Shown here piece after piece: positions 1 through 9,099 of a stretch of 64,000 nt of DNA. Position 1 is the first letter of the stretch; every line of letters begins with the position of its first letter. Below the pieces are notes generated by a model. That model was not told where the DNA came from, searched no databases, and saw nothing but the letters and a program-made list of their open reading frames with translations. Made by a program: the position numbers and the translations under genes. Where the stretch lies: contig CAXBKQ010000011.1 in NCBI GenBank assembly GCA_963976435.1, positions 62,001-126,000 on the forward strand, given 5' to 3'. This stretch comes from CAKZNE01 sp963976435 (GTDB lineage: Bacteria; Bacteroidota; Bacteroidia; Flavobacteriales; Schleiferiaceae).

Positions 1-726
1 GGCAATGATTCTCTGAATTTCCTTTTCAATTTTTTTAGCTTCCTTCTGTTTGGATTTTAATTCCAAGGCAATTTCAGATTCTTTATTTTTTAATTCTTTA
101 ATTGTTTTTTCTTGGGCTTCCTTTTCTGCGATGAGTTTGGCTTCTTCCCTTTCCATTTGAGATTTTAAAGCGGCTTTTCGAGTTTTTTGGGAATTTAATT
201 TTTCAATTTTCTCATTTAATGCAAGTTGTTTTTCATTAATCTCTTCTACCTGCCTCCTTCGGAATTCTGAATATTGTTTTAGATATTCCATTCTTCTTAT
301 TGCTTGGTTGAAATTGCTAGAAGATAAAATGAACATCAAGCGGCTATACTTGTTTTTGCTTTTATTGGCCTGGCGAATCATCCTCGCATAATCCTCCTTA
401 AGCTTGGCAATTTTTTTCTCTAAAGTGTCAATCTCTGTATTGGTTTTGCGAATATTTTTATCCAATAATATCATTTCCTTATCCAGGGTTCTCACCAGAT
501 TTTGCCTCAGCTTTAATTTTTGCTGTACGGTTTGAATATTACTCAAGGATAACTCCTGATTTTTTTTGGTCTCCGATAAAATTTTATTCGCCAATTCTAT
601 CTCGTCCTGAAGCCTAACCTTTTGTCGCTGCAGCTTATCTTTTTTGCCACTTTGCCCAAATGCCATTGCTCCAGCTAAGAGAAAGCCAATTAGGAAGCTG
701 AAAATGTATTTAGGGCATGCGCTCAT
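1..726 (-). CDS. EnvC-like murein hydrolase activator, N-terminal part (cut by window edge)
   Basis: The reading frame is open from an ATG at 726 to the window edge, giving 242 codons. Residues 1-25 form a signal peptide (hydrophobic FSFLIGFLLAGAMAFG, then Q). The rest is almost all charged heptad-like sequence rich in K, E, Q and L, a long periplasmic coiled coil. EnvC and related proteins have this N-terminal coil and a C-terminal degenerate M23 (LytM) domain, and they activate cell-wall amidases at division. The M23 part would lie outside the window, so it is inferred, not seen. The start overlaps the end of the upstream lipoprotein gene by 17 bp, so the two are probably translationally coupled. 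An alternative is another coiled-coil M23 peptidase. Confidence 0.75.
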   Translation of the reverse strand, partial: MSACPKYIFSFLIGFLLAGAMAFGQSGKKDKLQRQKVRLQDEIELANKILSETKKNQELSLSNIQTVQQKLKLRQNLVRTLDKEMILLDKNIRKTNTEIDTLEKKIAKLKEDYARMIRQANKSKNKYSRLMFILSSSNFNQAIRRMEYLKQYSEFRRRQVEEINEKQLALNEKIEKLNSQKTRKAALKSQMEREEAKLIAEKEAQEKTIKELKNKESEIALELKSKQKEAKKIEKEIQRIIA

Positions 727-1507
727 AATTCGAAGGTATGCTAAATGGTAAATTCCTTACCAAATTAATTTTTAAGTTTTTAATACCCCTTAGTTCAAGA
801 CCTGATTTCTCTTCCTTTTCCTCATATTCTATTTTCATAGATTGTGGAAAATATAAGGACTCAATTTTTTTGAAATCCATGAATTTTAGGTGGAAATTTT
901 TTTGATTTTCTGGATTTAGAAATGTCTGTTCTTTGGGTTTTTTTATCTCAGGGTAAAATTTAATTAATCGTCCTTCATCCTCTGGATTTTGGATTATACT
1001 GTCTATGCGATATTCATAATCTGCCAATATGTATTCATTAATTCCGAAATAGAGTTGGAAGTCTTTTTTGGAAATTGGAAAAATCATATTTGCCATCAAC
1101 ATATTTTGCAATACTTTAAAGTCTATTGGCAGGTTTATTTGTTGGTTCAGTTTGCTAATTCTGCCAGTAAAATATTGCTTTTGAATTTTATTGATAAAGG
1201 CAATACTATCTTTAAAAACGACGGCTCGAGCCAATTTAATGCCTAAAAATGGATCGGATATGTCTAGCCAAACAATACTGTCTTTTAAAATTCTGATCTC
1301 CAGTTTAAAGGATTGCACCCTGCCATATTGTTCGAAAGAGGCATTTGCTTTAAAACTGAGGCTTTGGATTTTGTTTTCAGCAGAGTCAAGGGCCCTAAAA
1401 AAATCCTTTTCCCTAATACTTTCTGGGGCACCTTTTGGAAGGTATTTGGAAGGCCCGCAAGAATTTAAAACCAGTGCGAATAATAGGAAAAGGGCAAAGT
1501 TTTTCAT
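710..1507 (-). CDS. DUF4292-type outer-membrane lipoprotein
   Basis: This 265-residue protein has a lipoprotein signal peptide with lipobox LNSC and Cys17 as the lipidated residue. The mature part alternates beta strands (FKLEIRILKDSIVWLDIS, FPQSMKIEYEEK) in the manner of the LolA/LppX-like DUF4292 family of Bacteroidota. The function is unknown; an envelope role is inferred from the fold and the neighbours. Its ATG overlaps the stop of the upstream TPR gene (ATGA) and its 3' end overlaps the EnvC-like gene, so it lies in the middle of a tightly coupled operon. The length is normal and I see no damage. Confidence 0.75.
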   Translation of the reverse strand: MKNFALFLLFALVLNSCGPSKYLPKGAPESIREKDFFRALDSAENKIQSLSFKANASFEQYGRVQSFKLEIRILKDSIVWLDISDPFLGIKLARAVVFKDSIAFINKIQKQYFTGRISKLNQQINLPIDFKVLQNMLMANMIFPISKKDFQLYFGINEYILADYEYRIDSIIQNPEDEGRLIKFYPEIKKPKEQTFLNPENQKNFHLKFMDFKKIESLYFPQSMKIEYEEKEEKSGLELRGIKNLKINLVRNLPFSIPSNYERMP

Positions 1508-3264
1508 GGATTGTTGAGTAACTTTATTTTTTCCTCCATGCTAGAAATCTTATATCCTAGATTTTTGGCCTTTTGATATTGAATAATTGCCAGATCTGCA
1601 TTTCCGTTTTTGGAAAGAATATCTCCATAGTGATCATAAATTTCACCATTAGGACTAGAGCTTAGCCTGATCACTTCCTCCATTTTTTTTAAAGCTAGAG
1701 AATATTCTCCCTTTTGGTATAGAATCCAAGCCCAAGTGTCTAAAAATGTTGGGTTGTTTGGACTTAGTAGATTACTTTTTTTACTCATTTCTAATGCCCT
1801 GTCTAAGGATTGGTTTCTTTCAGAAAGGTAATAGGCGAAATTGTTTAAGGTGCTAGGGTTTTGAGAGTTAATGCCTAGGGCTTTTTCAAAATAGGCATCA
1901 CTTTTTGAGTGTTCCTCCAATCTATGATAGGCGTCTGCCAATTGAGAATAGTATTGTTCTTTTAATCTTGGATTGCTAAAAACATAATTTAATCCTTCTT
2001 CTAAAAAGTCTATACCATCTAAAATTTCATCCTCGTTAATAAAGGCAATTCCAGTAAAGAAATAAGGGATGGGTTGGTTGGGAAATAAGTCAATAGCTTT
2101 TTGACCATCGACCATTAGGCTATCATATTGCTCTGTTTGAATTTCAATAATTAGTATTTGTTCCCAAATTTGAAATTTCCCGCCATTTTCTAGGCTTACA
2201 GCTTTTTTATATGCTGCTAGAGCTTCAAGGTTTAATCCATCGCGACTTAAAAAATCTCCATAAATGGCATATGCTTTTGGGTCATCAGGATTGGTTTTTA
2301 TTACATCTGCCAACATTTTATAGGCTTCATTTCTTAAGGCAGTATCTCTTTCTGAGGCGCTAAACAAACTTAAAAGAGTAGGTATTTTTTGATCTATTCC
2401 TAGGTCTGGGTTGGCGATGGCCAATTTTAAAAAATCCAAGGATTTCGTTTTATCTCCTGTTTTGCGATAATATTCTGCCAAGTTTAATTGTGCACGCGGG
2501 TTTTCCGGTGCTATTTTTAGCATTTCTTCGAATACTTCTAGTGCTTCTTCAAATAGGTTATTGCTCATAAAAAGCTCACCAAGGGAGCTTCGGAATTTCA
2601 TTTCTTTTGGAAATGCTTCAATAAGATTTCGAGATTCTTCCACTGCGGCCTCAACATTACCTTGTACTAAGTGGATTTGTTTTTTTTGTTCGGTAACAAT
2701 TTCATTGGCCCCAATAATTTCCTCAAGCTTGTTTAATTGTGCTAGGGCTTTTTTAAATTCATCATTATTGGCGTATGCTATGGCAAGTTCATAATTGAAA
2801 TCGGGGTTTTTCGGTTCCAATTCTACCAAATCCTGAAAAACGGAAATTTGTTTTTCACTTAATTCAAATTTCCTGTATACGGCGGCCAGGCCAATTTTAA
2901 ACCATTTGTTTTTCCCATCAAGCTCTACAGATTTTTCGGCATAAAAGACGGCCTCATTTGCTGAATTTTGCCTGCTGTATAATTCGCCAAGGTGGTAACA
3001 TACTGTAGCGTTTTCAGAATCAATTTTATAGAGTTTTAAGAATTTTTCAAAGGCTTTGGAGAAATTGCCTAATTGCAATTCCTTTTCTGCTTCGAAAAAA
3101 AGCTCATTAAAATTTGCTAGTTCTTTTCCAGAGATAGGGGTCTTGGTCTCCTTTTCCTGAGCAACTAGGGAGGCGCTCAAGAAAAGAAGGCAAAATATGT
3201 AAATCAGTTTATGTTTATTCCATTCTGCTGAAATCCCCAATACTGACGGTAGAAAATTTTCCAT
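1504..3264 (-). CDS. Secreted TPR-repeat protein
   Basis: A protein of about 586 residues made of tandem tetratricopeptide repeats, many with the usual spacing of aromatic and small residues (for example PKAYAIYGDFLSRDGLNLEA and PSTLNNFAYYLSERNQSLDR). TPR arrays are scaffolds for protein complexes. A hydrophobic segment (IYIFCLLFLSASLVAQ) ending near residue 36 looks like a signal peptide but is preceded by an unusually long n-region. The first in-frame ATG (3264) overlaps the end of the nucleotidyltransferase gene by 50 bp. The true start may be an internal non-ATG codon (TTG at residue 9 or CTG at residue 20), which would give a normal signal peptide. The stop overlaps the DUF4292 start by 4 bp. 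The order TPR - DUF4292 - EnvC suggests work at the periplasmic face of envelope assembly. Confidence 0.8.
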   Translation of the reverse strand: MENFLPSVLGISAEWNKHKLIYIFCLLFLSASLVAQEKETKTPISGKELANFNELFFEAEKELQLGNFSKAFEKFLKLYKIDSENATVCYHLGELYSRQNSANEAVFYAEKSVELDGKNKWFKIGLAAVYRKFELSEKQISVFQDLVELEPKNPDFNYELAIAYANNDEFKKALAQLNKLEEIIGANEIVTEQKKQIHLVQGNVEAAVEESRNLIEAFPKEMKFRSSLGELFMSNNLFEEALEVFEEMLKIAPENPRAQLNLAEYYRKTGDKTKSLDFLKLAIANPDLGIDQKIPTLLSLFSASERDTALRNEAYKMLADVIKTNPDDPKAYAIYGDFLSRDGLNLEALAAYKKAVSLENGGKFQIWEQILIIEIQTEQYDSLMVDGQKAIDLFPNQPIPYFFTGIAFINEDEILDGIDFLEEGLNYVFSNPRLKEQYYSQLADAYHRLEEHSKSDAYFEKALGINSQNPSTLNNFAYYLSERNQSLDRALEMSKKSNLLSPNNPTFLDTWAWILYQKGEYSLALKKMEEVIRLSSSPNGEIYDHYGDILSKNGNADLAIIQYQKAKNLGYKISSMEEKIKLLNNP

Positions 3265-4219
3265 CAAAAAATGCTTTATTTCCTATCATTGAGTTTGTGA
3301 GTTGAGCATTTTGTATTTCGCTCTCATTTTGCACAATACTATTATTGATAGAACTGTCACTAACTTTTGTACCAGCTCCTATGCTCACAAAAGGTCCAAT
3401 TTTACTATTTGAAATTACTGCGCCATCGCCAATATAGCAAGGTTCAATAATTTCGCTGTTCTCAATTTTTGCAGATGGGCTTATCAGTGTTTCTTCGCTA
3501 TTTACAAAGCCGAGAATTTTCCCATTTGTTTGAACGGTAACATCTTTATTTCCACAATCCATCCATTCATTTACCGTACCAGAAGTAAAGGCACTTCCTT
3601 TGGACTTCATATTTTCCAAAGCATTGGTAAGTTGGTACTCACCTTTATCCATAATCTTATTGTCCAAGAGATATTGAAGTTCCTCTCTTAGGAAATCACC
3701 ATCTTTGAAATAATAGATACCAATAATTGCCTCATCGGAAACAAAAACTTCGGGTTTTTCTACAAAATCTGTAATTATACCCTCAGCATTTTTCTTTACC
3801 ACTCCAAATGCACTGGGATCTTCAACCCTTTTGGTCCAGATCACCCCATCGGATTGGCTATCTAGGGTAAAATCTGCACGGAATAAAGTGTCTGCAAATG
3901 CCACAACAACATTACCAGTAAGTGATTCTTTAGCACACATAATGGCATGTGCAGTACCCAATGGTTGGTCTTGAGTATAAATACTTCCTTTGGCGCCTAA
4001 GCTTTCGGCTATAGCTACAAGTTCAGTTTCGGTCTCTTTACCAAAATCACCGATAATAAAAGCAATTTCATCAACCTCCTGATCACAAACTTTAACAATA
4101 TCTTCTACCAGTCGATGTACGATAGGTTTTCCTGCTATTGGTATTAAAGGTTTTGGAATTGTTAAAGTATGGGGTCTCAACCTGCTGCCTCGACCGGCCA
4201 TTGGAACAATTATTTTCAT
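3215..4219 (-). CDS. Sugar-phosphate nucleotidyltransferase with hexapeptide-repeat tail
   Basis: The 334-residue protein opens with the nucleotidyltransferase signature (MAGRGSRLRPHTLTIPKPL, residues 7-25), with the G-x-G-x-R loop and the conserved PKP lysine. The acidic metal site is seen in VVVAFADT. Residues from about 235 onward are isoleucine-rich hexapeptide repeats (left-handed beta helix) such as PCYIGDGAVISNSKIGPFVSIG. Relatives make NDP-sugars (glucose-1-phosphate thymidylyl- or uridylyl-transferase, mannose-1-phosphate guanylyltransferase). The substrate cannot be told from sequence. The gene follows a flippase and dut by 89 nt and has its own candidate promoter in that gap. An NDP-sugar for surface polysaccharide is the likely product. 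Confidence 0.85.
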   Translation of the reverse strand: MKIIVPMAGRGSRLRPHTLTIPKPLIPIAGKPIVHRLVEDIVKVCDQEVDEIAFIIGDFGKETETELVAIAESLGAKGSIYTQDQPLGTAHAIMCAKESLTGNVVVAFADTLFRADFTLDSQSDGVIWTKRVEDPSAFGVVKKNAEGIITDFVEKPEVFVSDEAIIGIYYFKDGDFLREELQYLLDNKIMDKGEYQLTNALENMKSKGSAFTSGTVNEWMDCGNKDVTVQTNGKILGFVNSEETLISPSAKIENSEIIEPCYIGDGAVISNSKIGPFVSIGAGTKVSDSSINNSIVQNESEIQNAQLTNSMIGNKAFFDGKFSTVSIGDFSRME

Positions 4220-4261
4220 TCGGATATATTATTTGTTAGTTTGAATTAATCGCTAGTCTGG

Positions 4262-4291
4262 CAAAAATAAGAGGTCAAAGCTAAAATCAAA
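4262..4291 (-). promoter_or_regulatory. Candidate promoter of the nucleotidyltransferase-TPR-DUF4292-envC operon
   Basis: On the minus strand TTTG (4291-4288), 18 nt, then TATTTTTG (4269-4262), matching the Bacteroidota primary-sigma consensus. The ATG lies about 40 nt downstream. This would let the distal four genes be transcribed apart from the flippase and dut. Confidence 0.45.
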
Positions 4292-4308
4292 CATTTTGCA
4301 CATATATA

Positions 4309-4743
4309 TTAATTTTTACCTGTACTTCCGAAACCACCTTGGCCTCTGTCTGTATCTTCTAGGCTTTCTACTTCTATCCATTCTGCAGTTTCATGCTTGG
4401 CAATGATCAACTGGGCAATACGTTCAGAGTTTTTAATTTCTATAGGCTCATTGCTGAGGTTTACTAGTATAACACCTATTTCTCCTCTATAGTCAGCATC
4501 AATGGTTCCTGGGCTATTTAAAACTGAAATCCCTTGCTTTAATGCCATGCCACTTCTAGGACGAACTTGGGCCTCATAACCTGCAGGTAATTCAATAAAT
4601 AAACCTGTTTTTATCAATGTCCTATCTAAGGGTTTTAGAACTACAGAATTCTCCAAGACCGCACATAAATCTAGTCCAGCAGAAAGCTCAGTTTTATAGG
4701 CTGGAAGGGGGTTTGGAGAGGTGTTTACAATTTTTATCTTCAT
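4309..4743 (-). CDS. dut: Deoxyuridine 5'-triphosphate nucleotidohydrolase (dUTPase)
   Basis: All five motifs of trimeric dUTPases are present in 144 residues: AGLDL (22-26), RSGMA (63-67), GTIDADYRGEIGV (79-91) with the catalytic and uracil-binding region, ERIAQLII (107-114), and the glycine-rich tail RGQGGFGSTG (133-142) that closes over the phosphates. The enzyme hydrolyses dUTP to dUMP and pyrophosphate, keeping uracil out of DNA and feeding dTMP synthesis. Length is typical. Its ATG overlaps the flippase stop by 4 bp, so it is co-transcribed with an envelope gene, an order found in many Bacteroidota. Confidence 0.95.
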   Translation of the reverse strand: MKIKIVNTSPNPLPAYKTELSAGLDLCAVLENSVVLKPLDRTLIKTGLFIELPAGYEAQVRPRSGMALKQGISVLNSPGTIDADYRGEIGVILVNLSNEPIEIKNSERIAQLIIAKHETAEWIEVESLEDTDRGQGGFGSTGKN

Positions 4744-6203
4744 GTTTTAAAAGATTTTATTATGGTTTTAGCTTCTGTAAACCAAAGTATTAGCAAATAG
4801 GATAAAAAGCAAAGGCTGGAAATGAGCAGTTGAGAATGAAAAATATAAAAACTTATATACGCCAAAATTAAAACAGTAGCCAAGTGAAAACCGATCTTTT
4901 TTAAAGGGTATTTGGTATAATCATATTTTTGATTTAGGTAAAAACTTGCAGCCGTCATAGAAGCATAACTTATTAATGTTGCCCAGGCAGCACCTATATA
5001 TCCGAATTTAGGAATAAGAATAAAATTGGAAATAATGGTGAATACAAAACCGACAGAGGTGATATAAACTCCCATCCGTGTAAGATTCTTTAGCTTATAC
5101 CAAATATTTAAATTGAAATTTATCCCTAATAATAGATTTGCAAAAACAAGAATGGGAACAATATCCAGGCCTTCCCAATATTTTTCATCAATAAAATGTG
5201 TTTTCTTTATCAGGTCTAAAAAACAAACAAGTCCTAAAAAAATTAGAGACTGTACCAACACAAAATAGTGCATTACCCTTGCCATTTTATCCTTGAATTC
5301 ACCCTCACCAGAAAAGAAAAAGGGTTCTGCAGCAAATCGGAATGCCTGAATAAAGAGCATCATAAATGTGGCAATCTTTACATTGGCACCAAATATCCCT
5401 AATGCGGTAAAATTTTCCCCTTCTGGCAAAAGAAACTTTAAAAATTGGCGATTTGCCATTTCATTTGCAATTCCGGGTAGGCCAGCAATTACAAGAGGTA
5501 GGGCGTAAATCAGTAATTTTTTTAATAATGACTTTTTAAAGTTTAGCCTTATTCTTAATAGATCTGGAGCAAATAGTAAAAGCATCACCAAATTGCCTAT
5601 TAAATTTGCGATTAGCATATATGCCGCTCCAGCATTTGGATTATAGATATAGCCCAACCAAGATTCTCCAATACCATTTTCGTGGAAATAAGGGAATAGC
5701 CAATAAAAAACAAGATTTAAAACCACCATTGTTCCAGTGGTAGAAAAGCGAATGAGAACAAATTTTAAAGGCTTGTTATCGGCTCTCAACTTTGCAAATG
5801 GCACAGCAGCTAGAGCGTCTATTGCCACAATAATAATCATCCAAATAATATATTCTGGATTTGCAGAATATTGAAGGAGCTCGGCAATGGGATCTAAAAA
5901 AATAAACACTAGAAGTATGGCTAAAACACCACTTCCCAAAACCCAAGAGCTAGAAGCATTAAAAACATCCTTATCCGATAGATCTTTGTCTTTGGAAAAT
6001 CTAAAATAGGCGGTTTCCATTCCAAAGGTTAAAATCACCATAAGGAAGGCTATCATAGCATAGATGTCTGTAGCCTTTCCAAATTCCTCTTTGGCAAGTA
6101 CATCTGTATGCAAAGGTGTAAGTGCGAAGTTTAATACTCTTGCCAAAATGCTACTTAAACCATAAATAGCAGTTTGGGAGGCCAATTTTTTTAAAGAAGA
6201 CAA
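4740..6203 (-). CDS. Polysaccharide flippase (MOP/MATE superfamily)
   Basis: The 487-residue protein has about 12-14 hydrophobic helices and starts SSLKKLASQTAIYGLSSIL, a typical N-terminus for oligosaccharide flippases of Bacteroidota. Such proteins move lipid-linked sugar repeat units across the inner membrane. No in-frame ATG is available before residue 49, and a stop codon lies two codons upstream, so translation must begin at TTG (6203). The downstream dut overlaps its stop by ATGA. Together with the nucleotidyltransferase it points to surface polysaccharide or glycolipid assembly. The particular polymer is not identifiable. Confidence 0.85.
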   Translation of the reverse strand: MSSLKKLASQTAIYGLSSILARVLNFALTPLHTDVLAKEEFGKATDIYAMIAFLMVILTFGMETAYFRFSKDKDLSDKDVFNASSSWVLGSGVLAILLVFIFLDPIAELLQYSANPEYIIWMIIIVAIDALAAVPFAKLRADNKPLKFVLIRFSTTGTMVVLNLVFYWLFPYFHENGIGESWLGYIYNPNAGAAYMLIANLIGNLVMLLLFAPDLLRIRLNFKKSLLKKLLIYALPLVIAGLPGIANEMANRQFLKFLLPEGENFTALGIFGANVKIATFMMLFIQAFRFAAEPFFFSGEGEFKDKMARVMHYFVLVQSLIFLGLVCFLDLIKKTHFIDEKYWEGLDIVPILVFANLLLGINFNLNIWYKLKNLTRMGVYITSVGFVFTIISNFILIPKFGYIGAAWATLISYASMTAASFYLNQKYDYTKYPLKKIGFHLATVLILAYISFYIFHSQLLISSLCFLSYLLILWFTEAKTIIKSFKT

Positions 6204-6221
6204 TAGTTATTGCAATTTGAG

Positions 6222-6229
6222 CAAAGTTA
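6222..6229 (-). promoter_or_regulatory. Candidate -7 element of the flippase-dut operon
   Basis: TAACTTTG on the minus strand fits TAnnTTTG and lies 18 nt before the TTG start. No TTG at the proper -33 distance is evident, so the call rests on one box. Confidence 0.35.
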
Positions 6230-6381
6230 AAAAGCTAAGAAGCTGAACGATAATTTGAGACAAATAGTTCTTAACCATTTAATTAAATAAGTATCTAATT
6301 CCCCTGGTTCCCATTTTATGGTTTGGCGGATTTACTCCATTTCAAAATAATCCTCTCCCTGCTTTTTGAAGCATTAAAACT

Positions 6382-6389
6382 TATATTTG
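6382..6389 (+). promoter_or_regulatory. Candidate -7 element of the M28 peptidase gene
   Basis: TATATTTG fits the TAnnTTTG consensus exactly and lies 22 nt before the ATG at 6412. The nearest TTG upstream is only 13 nt away, shorter than usual. It lies in the 208-nt intergenic region that divides the divergent flippase and peptidase genes. Confidence 0.4.
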
Positions 6390-6411
6390 CCAGCCCATAG
6401 AAATTCATATC

Positions 6412-8091
6412 ATGACAAAATATTTTTTACTGCTAATTCTGGCTTTTAGCCTTAACTCCAATGCACAGGAAGATTGCTTCCCCATCTTAGGTGGAACAAC
6501 GGAAAGACTTAGCAATGATATTTACTTTTTAGCCTCCGAAAAACTGGCGGGTAGAGAACCGGGAACTGAAGGAGCTTTGCTTGCTGGAAACTATATTTCC
6601 GAGGTTTTTAACAAACTAAATTTAGCTTCAGTAACTGGAAATGAATATCGCCAAGAGTTTTCTATTACCAAGGAGGTGCTTTATAATTCTAAAGGCAATA
6701 GTTTACAGTATAAAAAACAAAGTTTTAAGGCACCAAAAGATTATTTCCCTCTTCAATATTCCTCCAATGCTGAGGTGGAAGGAAAAACGGTATACCTCAA
6801 TTATGGAATTCGTGCCACAGATCTTGAATGGAATGATTATAAAGGCAAAAAGAAAAAGAAATTAGAAGGCAAAATTTTTGTCATAGACATTTCCTCACCC
6901 GATGGAATGCACCCACATTCCAAATACATCGCTTACCATGATTTAGGAGATCGCATAGATCTAGCTATTAGAAAAGGTGCCAAAGCAGTGGTTTTTGTAA
7001 ATCTAAAAGAAGGTGCAAGTGATCCCAGCCCAAAGTTTAGATCCATAAAAAGCAAAGGAATACCAGTAATTTTTGTCCAGAATAAAAAATTGGCCAAGAA
7101 ATTAGTGAAGGGTAAAAAGGTGAAAATCAATACCGAGCTAAAGGAGAATAAAATCAAGACCTATAATATCGTAGGATTTCTAGACCGCGGTGCGGAAGAG
7201 ACGGTAGTTATTGGAGCTCATTATGATCATTTGGGAATGGGCGGACAATCTTCTCTATATAGAGGTGATCCAGCGGTTCATTTTGGGGCAGATGATAATG
7301 CCAGTGGAGTAGCGGGTTTATTAGAATTGGCCAGAAATATTGTAGCCAATGAAAAGGAGTTTACCAATTACAACTATGTTTTTATTGCATTTAGTGGTGA
7401 AGAAATGGGATTATTAGGATCGGCATTTTATACTAAGAATATTCCAGACAAGGTGAGAAATATGGCCTATATGATTAATTTGGATATGATCGGTAGAATG
7501 GAGGACAATTTGCTGGCTATAAACGGCGTGGGTACTTCGCCAATTTGGGAAAAGTTTATTACTGAAGAAGCCTGTAATCAAATTAGAATAAAAACTTCTA
7601 AAAGTGGTGTAGGACCTTCAGACCATACTAGTTTTTATTATTTAGAACTTCCTGTTTTACATTTCTTCACAGGCACACATAAAGATTACCACAAGCCAAC
7701 AGATATTGCCGAAAATATTAATTATAAAGGGGAAGCTCGATTAATATCCTTTATCTTAAGATTGGTTTTAAACATGGAGACGGCTGGAGAAATTCAATTT
7801 ACGCCAACAGTTGAAGAATCTATGGAGGCACCAAAATTTACAGTTACCTTGGGAGTGATGCCCAGCTATATGTTTGAAGGATCTGGGATGAAAATTGACG
7901 GTGTTACGGAAGGAAAACCAGCTTCGGTAGCCGGCTTGATGGCAGGTGATATAGTTATTCAAATGGGAGAAGTTAAAGTGGTGGATATGATGAGCTATAT
8001 GAAAGCTTTGAGTAGATTTAATAAAGGTGATAAAGTTCAACTCACCTATATTCGCGATGGTGAAAAGGGCAAAACTGAAGTTCAATTTTAA
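6412..8091 (+). CDS. Secreted M28 family metallopeptidase with PA insert and C-terminal PDZ domain
   Basis: This 559-residue protein has a signal peptide (cleaved near NAQ, residue 19). A protease-associated (PA) type region occupies about residues 120-240. The M28 zinc ligands are all visible: H270 and D272 (GAHYDHLG), D294 or D295 (GADDNASGV), E330/E331 (FSGEEMG), D358 (INLDMIG) and H423 (THKDYH). A PDZ domain fills about 470-559 (VTEGKPASVAGLMAGDIVIQMG). The enzyme is likely a di-zinc aminopeptidase acting in the periplasm or outside the cell. The stop is followed after one base by gpsA, so the two genes are co-transcribed. Confidence 0.9.
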   Translation: MTKYFLLLILAFSLNSNAQEDCFPILGGTTERLSNDIYFLASEKLAGREPGTEGALLAGNYISEVFNKLNLASVTGNEYRQEFSITKEVLYNSKGNSLQYKKQSFKAPKDYFPLQYSSNAEVEGKTVYLNYGIRATDLEWNDYKGKKKKKLEGKIFVIDISSPDGMHPHSKYIAYHDLGDRIDLAIRKGAKAVVFVNLKEGASDPSPKFRSIKSKGIPVIFVQNKKLAKKLVKGKKVKINTELKENKIKTYNIVGFLDRGAEETVVIGAHYDHLGMGGQSSLYRGDPAVHFGADDNASGVAGLLELARNIVANEKEFTNYNYVFIAFSGEEMGLLGSAFYTKNIPDKVRNMAYMINLDMIGRMEDNLLAINGVGTSPIWEKFITEEACNQIRIKTSKSGVGPSDHTSFYYLELPVLHFFTGTHKDYHKPTDIAENINYKGEARLISFILRLVLNMETAGEIQFTPTVEESMEAPKFTVTLGVMPSYMFEGSGMKIDGVTEGKPASVAGLMAGDIVIQMGEVKVVDMMSYMKALSRFNKGDKVQLTYIRDGEKGKTEVQF

Positions 8092-8092
8092 T

Positions 8093-9076
8093 ATGAAAAT
8101 TGCTGTAATTGGAGGAGGAAGCTGGGCTACAGCCTTGGTGAAGATTGTTACTGAAAACAATGGATCCATAGGTTGGTGGATCCGAAATGATGAAAATATA
8201 GAACACCTCAAATTGCATAGGCATAATGCGAATTATTTAAGGTCTGTAGAATTACCTATAGAAAGAATTCATCTTTCCTCAGATATTAATGAAATTGTAG
8301 AGTCTGCAGATTGTTTGATTTTTGCCATACCCTCGGCATTTTTAAAAACAGCCTTATCAAATCTAAGCGTTGATATTTCCCAAAAACTGATATTTAGCGC
8401 TATTAAAGGAATTGTTCCAGACGAAAATTTGATTGTTGGTGAATTCTTTAATGAAAAATACAATATTCCTCTAGAAAGTATTGGTGTGATCTCTGGCCCC
8501 TGCCATGCTGAGGAGGTGGCGCTTGAAAGATTGAGCTATTTAACCTTAGCCTGTATCAATACCGAAAAGGCAAAAGCCTTAGCCCTGGAAATGAATGGCG
8601 ACTATATTAAAACCACCATTTCCGATGATATTTACGGAACAGAGTACGCAGCTGTTTTAAAAAATATATATGCTATCGCCTCAGGAATTTGCCACGGATT
8701 AGGATATGGAGATAATTTTCAGGCCGTTTTGGTGAGCAATGCAACCCGGGAAATGAAGAAATTTATAAAAGCCGTTCACCCTATAAAAAGAGATATTAAT
8801 GACTCAGCCTATTTAGGAGACTTGTTAGTTACTGCCTACTCCCAATTCAGTAGAAATAGAACCTTGGGAAATATGATAGGAAAAGGATATACCGTTCGTT
8901 CGGCAATTTTGGAAATGAATATGGTTGCTGAAGGGTATTATGCTGCCAATTTAATTCGAGAAGTAAGAAAGGTATATGATGTGAAAATGCCTATTGCCAA
9001 TGCAGTTTATAAAATTCTTTACGAAGCCAAAGCCCCAAAAAAGGTGATGGCCAAATTAGCTGAAAAGCTAAATTAG
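8093..9076 (+). CDS. gpsA: NAD(P)-dependent glycerol-3-phosphate dehydrogenase
   Basis: I chose the ATG at 8093, one base after the peptidase stop, because it opens directly with the Rossmann strand MKIAVIGGGSWATALVKI (G-x-G-x-W-A). The 327-residue protein contains the family motif SGPCHAEEV and the substrate-site helix EYAAVLKNIYAIASGICHGLGYGDN with its catalytic lysine. GpsA reduces dihydroxyacetone phosphate to sn-glycerol 3-phosphate for phospholipid synthesis in the cytosol. Length is typical. An upstream in-frame extension to 8027 exists but overlaps the peptidase and is not needed. Confidence 0.95.
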   Translation: MKIAVIGGGSWATALVKIVTENNGSIGWWIRNDENIEHLKLHRHNANYLRSVELPIERIHLSSDINEIVESADCLIFAIPSAFLKTALSNLSVDISQKLIFSAIKGIVPDENLIVGEFFNEKYNIPLESIGVISGPCHAEEVALERLSYLTLACINTEKAKALALEMNGDYIKTTISDDIYGTEYAAVLKNIYAIASGICHGLGYGDNFQAVLVSNATREMKKFIKAVHPIKRDINDSAYLGDLLVTAYSQFSRNRTLGNMIGKGYTVRSAILEMNMVAEGYYAANLIREVRKVYDVKMPIANAVYKILYEAKAPKKVMAKLAEKLN

Positions 9077-9099
9077 GCCAGCACCCTAATTTTAGAGTT

